From Planctomycetota bacterium (lineage in GTDB: Bacteria; Planctomycetota; UBA8108; UBA1146; JAJFFE01), in NCBI GenBank assembly GCA_020425835.1, contig JAGQRC010000208.1:1-6696 (forward strand): a stretch of DNA of 6,696 nucleotides. Reading direction: 5' to 3'. The notes beneath the pieces were generated by a model. It was not told the origin of the DNA, did no database searches, and was given only the letters and a program-made list of their open reading frames with translations. This document shows, piece after piece, positions 5,779-6,696 of this stretch. The translations under genes and the position numbers were made by a program. Numbering within the stretch: the stretch's first letter is position 1; every line of letters begins with the position of its first letter.

Positions 5779-5806
5779 ATTATAGGTGCGCGCCGGCAGG
5801 GGGAAA
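5779..5806 (-). promoter_or_regulatory. Candidate sigma-70-type promoter for the minus-strand operon
   Basis: The minus strand carries a perfect TATAAT (5784-5779), striking in DNA this GC-rich. A weak TTTCCC (5806-5801) stands 16 bases upstream and matches TTGACA at three of six positions. It points towards the dockerin-flippase-peptidase genes. The -10 is directly visible; promoter use is inferred. Confidence 0.4.
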
Positions 5807-5874
5807 GGAGATTCCGAGCGCAGCGACTTTCAAGCTTCGCCAGAGCAAGGAGTTGTCGCACTCGGGCCGGGGAT

Positions 5875-6630
5875 TCAGCGCGGGAGGAGCCCGCGCAACT
5901 CGAGCATCGCAGCGAGGTTCTCGCGCTCTTGACGGTGATAGAAGATGTGCTCGAGATTCCCGAGCATTCGAGTGATCCACTGCCGATGGGTCGCCGGCTT
6001 CAGGAGGCGCTCGCCTCGGGGGATCTTCACTTCCGCGCTCGTCTCGATCCGGCGGATCGCCTCCGACTCGGTGAGGGGTAGACCGCCGAAGAAGGGATCG
6101 ACCAGCGTCATCGAGCCATCCATCTCGATCGCGGCGAGGAAATGCCCCGGCGCATTGACGCCGAACACCTCGAACCCCAGCCGCTCGAGCACGTTCTTGT
6201 AGATCAAGCAGAGGGTGATCGGGAGCCCGCGCTGCGTCTCGAGGACGCGGGAGACGTAGCTGCTCTGCGATCGGTAGTCGTTTCGATCGTCGCCTCGCAG
6301 CCCCTCCTCGTCGAACAGCACCTCGTGTGCGTGTGCCAGCAGGGCGCGGTCGCTGCCCCGACCACAGCGGGCGAGGATCCGGTCCGCGATGCCCTGGAGA
6401 CGACGTTCGACGTAGCCAGGCTCGAGGTCCTCGAGCTCGTGCAGGGAGATCGCCACGGCCGCGTTGAGGAGCGCACGCGGTCGCTCGAGGAATGGAACGT
6501 GGGCGGCGAGGAGCTCGTACGCCTCCCGACGGCATTTCAGCGGTGCGGAGTGAGGGGTCAGCTCCGTCGTGGAGCTCCTTCGCGTTCGATTCGAGGCCGA
6601 CCCGCGGATGGTTCGGGTGGGGGCGGCCAT
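5875..6630 (-). CDS. SirB1/transglutaminase-like family protein
   Basis: A 251-residue soluble protein of the SirB1-type transglutaminase-like group (Transglut_core2). The core block LFDEEGLRGDDRNDY (105-119), SSYVSRVLETQRGLPITL (123-140), FGVNAPGHF (156-164) and LVDPFFGG (176-183) follows the family pattern (ND/NY, S-L--VL--R-G-P-SL, PGHF, DPF-GG). His163 and Asp178 would be the second and third members of a transglutaminase-type triad; the usual Cys position is not obviously filled, which is common in this group. The C-terminal part (TRMLGNLEHIFYHRQERENLAAML, 220-243) is the helical NL--Y/LA repeat-like end seen in relatives. Its biochemical role is unknown. The start is uncertain: ATG 6630 is the only usual start codon in frame in the window. 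It lacks a clear ribosome site, the first 30 residues look low-complexity, and the frame stays open to the edge, so the gene may be 5'-incomplete. Confidence 0.82.
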   Translation of the reverse strand: MAAPTRTIRGSASNRTRRSSTTELTPHSAPLKCRREAYELLAAHVPFLERPRALLNAAVAISLHELEDLEPGYVERRLQGIADRILARCGRGSDRALLAHAHEVLFDEEGLRGDDRNDYRSQSSYVSRVLETQRGLPITLCLIYKNVLERLGFEVFGVNAPGHFLAAIEMDGSMTLVDPFFGGLPLTESEAIRRIETSAEVKIPRGERLLKPATHRQWITRMLGNLEHIFYHRQERENLAAMLELRGLLPR

Positions 6631-6695
6631 GGGGCTGGTTGTCGGAGGTCGTCCGAGGGGAGATCCTCGGTCACGATGACGGCGCGGATCGCGGG
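6558..6695 (-). CDS. Possible C-terminal end of an upstream minus-strand gene
   Basis: In another minus-strand frame, 45 codons run from the window edge to a TGA at 6560-6558. The first half (AIRAVIVTEDLPSDDLRQP) has protein-like composition and nearly all G/C third positions, like the real genes here; the second half is Pro/Arg-rich with more A-ending codons. If real, it overlaps the SirB1-like gene by 73 bases from ATG 6630, which would be unusual, or the SirB1-like start is wrong. No family is recognised. Confidence 0.25.
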   Translation of the reverse strand, partial: PAIRAVIVTEDLPSDDLRQPAPWPPPPEPSAGRPRIEREGAPRRS

Positions 6696-6696
6696 G

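Larger units (their letters stand above)
5506..5874. other. Intergenic leader of the dockerin-flippase-peptidase set (369 bases)
   Basis: No gene is supported here; the frames are short and Arg/Ser-rich. It separates the SirB1-like stop (5875) from the dockerin-protein start (5505), both on minus. It contains a perfect TATAAT on the minus strand (5784-5779), a strong hairpin (5625-5650) and a good ribosome site (5513-5518). If the TATAAT is used, the untranslated leader is about 265 bases. No clear U-rich terminator for the SirB1-like gene is seen, and I do not recognise any riboswitch. Confidence 0.6.

Noticed and set aside
4465..6081. A 538-codon plus-strand open frame
   Set aside because: It runs antisense across the dockerin gene, its leader and the SirB1-like gene. 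Its composition changes along its length and no domain is visible.
1..6696. CRISPR arrays, insertion sequences, tRNA, rRNA, phage or defence genes
   Set aside because: I looked for regular repeats, transposase motifs, terminal inverted repeats and cloverleaf patterns on both strands and saw none.

Overview
The window is GC-rich DNA (about two thirds G+C by eye) that is densely coded on both strands, from a Gram-negative-type bacterium. The strongest taxonomic hint is the secreted protein at 4657-5505. It couples a cohesin-like beta domain to a dockerin-type pair of calcium loops, with the Gly-Ser-Pro-Pro and LNY-F-GG wording that I associate with Planctomycetota and similar high-GC environmental lineages. 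A PAC2-family protein with a charged C-terminal tail and a DprE2-like reductase fit such a genome. The assignment is an inference from recalled family resemblance, not from a search.

Layout, left to right: (1) the 3' part of a short-chain dehydrogenase/reductase on + (ends 536), resembling the DprE2-like/polyprenyl-phospho-sugar group; (2) a YfcE-type metallophosphoesterase on - (539-997), tail to tail with the reductase and only 2 bases apart; (3) a 453-base divergent intergenic region (998-1450) with hairpins but no convincing gene; (4) a PAC2-family protein on + (1451-2410); (5) a minus-strand gene set, read right to left: a secreted cohesin-like/dockerin protein (5505-4657), a MOP-superfamily lipid-linked oligosaccharide flippase homologue (4612-3257) and an M50B-type membrane metallopeptidase (3260-2436); (6) a 369-base non-coding leader (5506-5874) with a perfect TATAAT and a strong hairpin; (7) a SirB1/transglutaminase-like protein on - (6630-5875), whose 5' side is open to the window edge and may overlap the tail of another minus-strand gene.

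The best candidate for an undescribed functional unit is the minus-strand trio. The flippase and the peptidase share a GTGA stop/start overlap, so they are very probably co-expressed, and the secreted dockerin protein lies 44 bases upstream in the same direction. A workable but untested picture is an envelope module in which a membrane transporter, a site-2-protease-like enzyme and a secreted calcium-binding scaffold protein act at the same membrane. Nothing in the window shows a defence system, CRISPR array, insertion sequence, tRNA or rRNA. The remaining genes look like ordinary single housekeeping-type genes.
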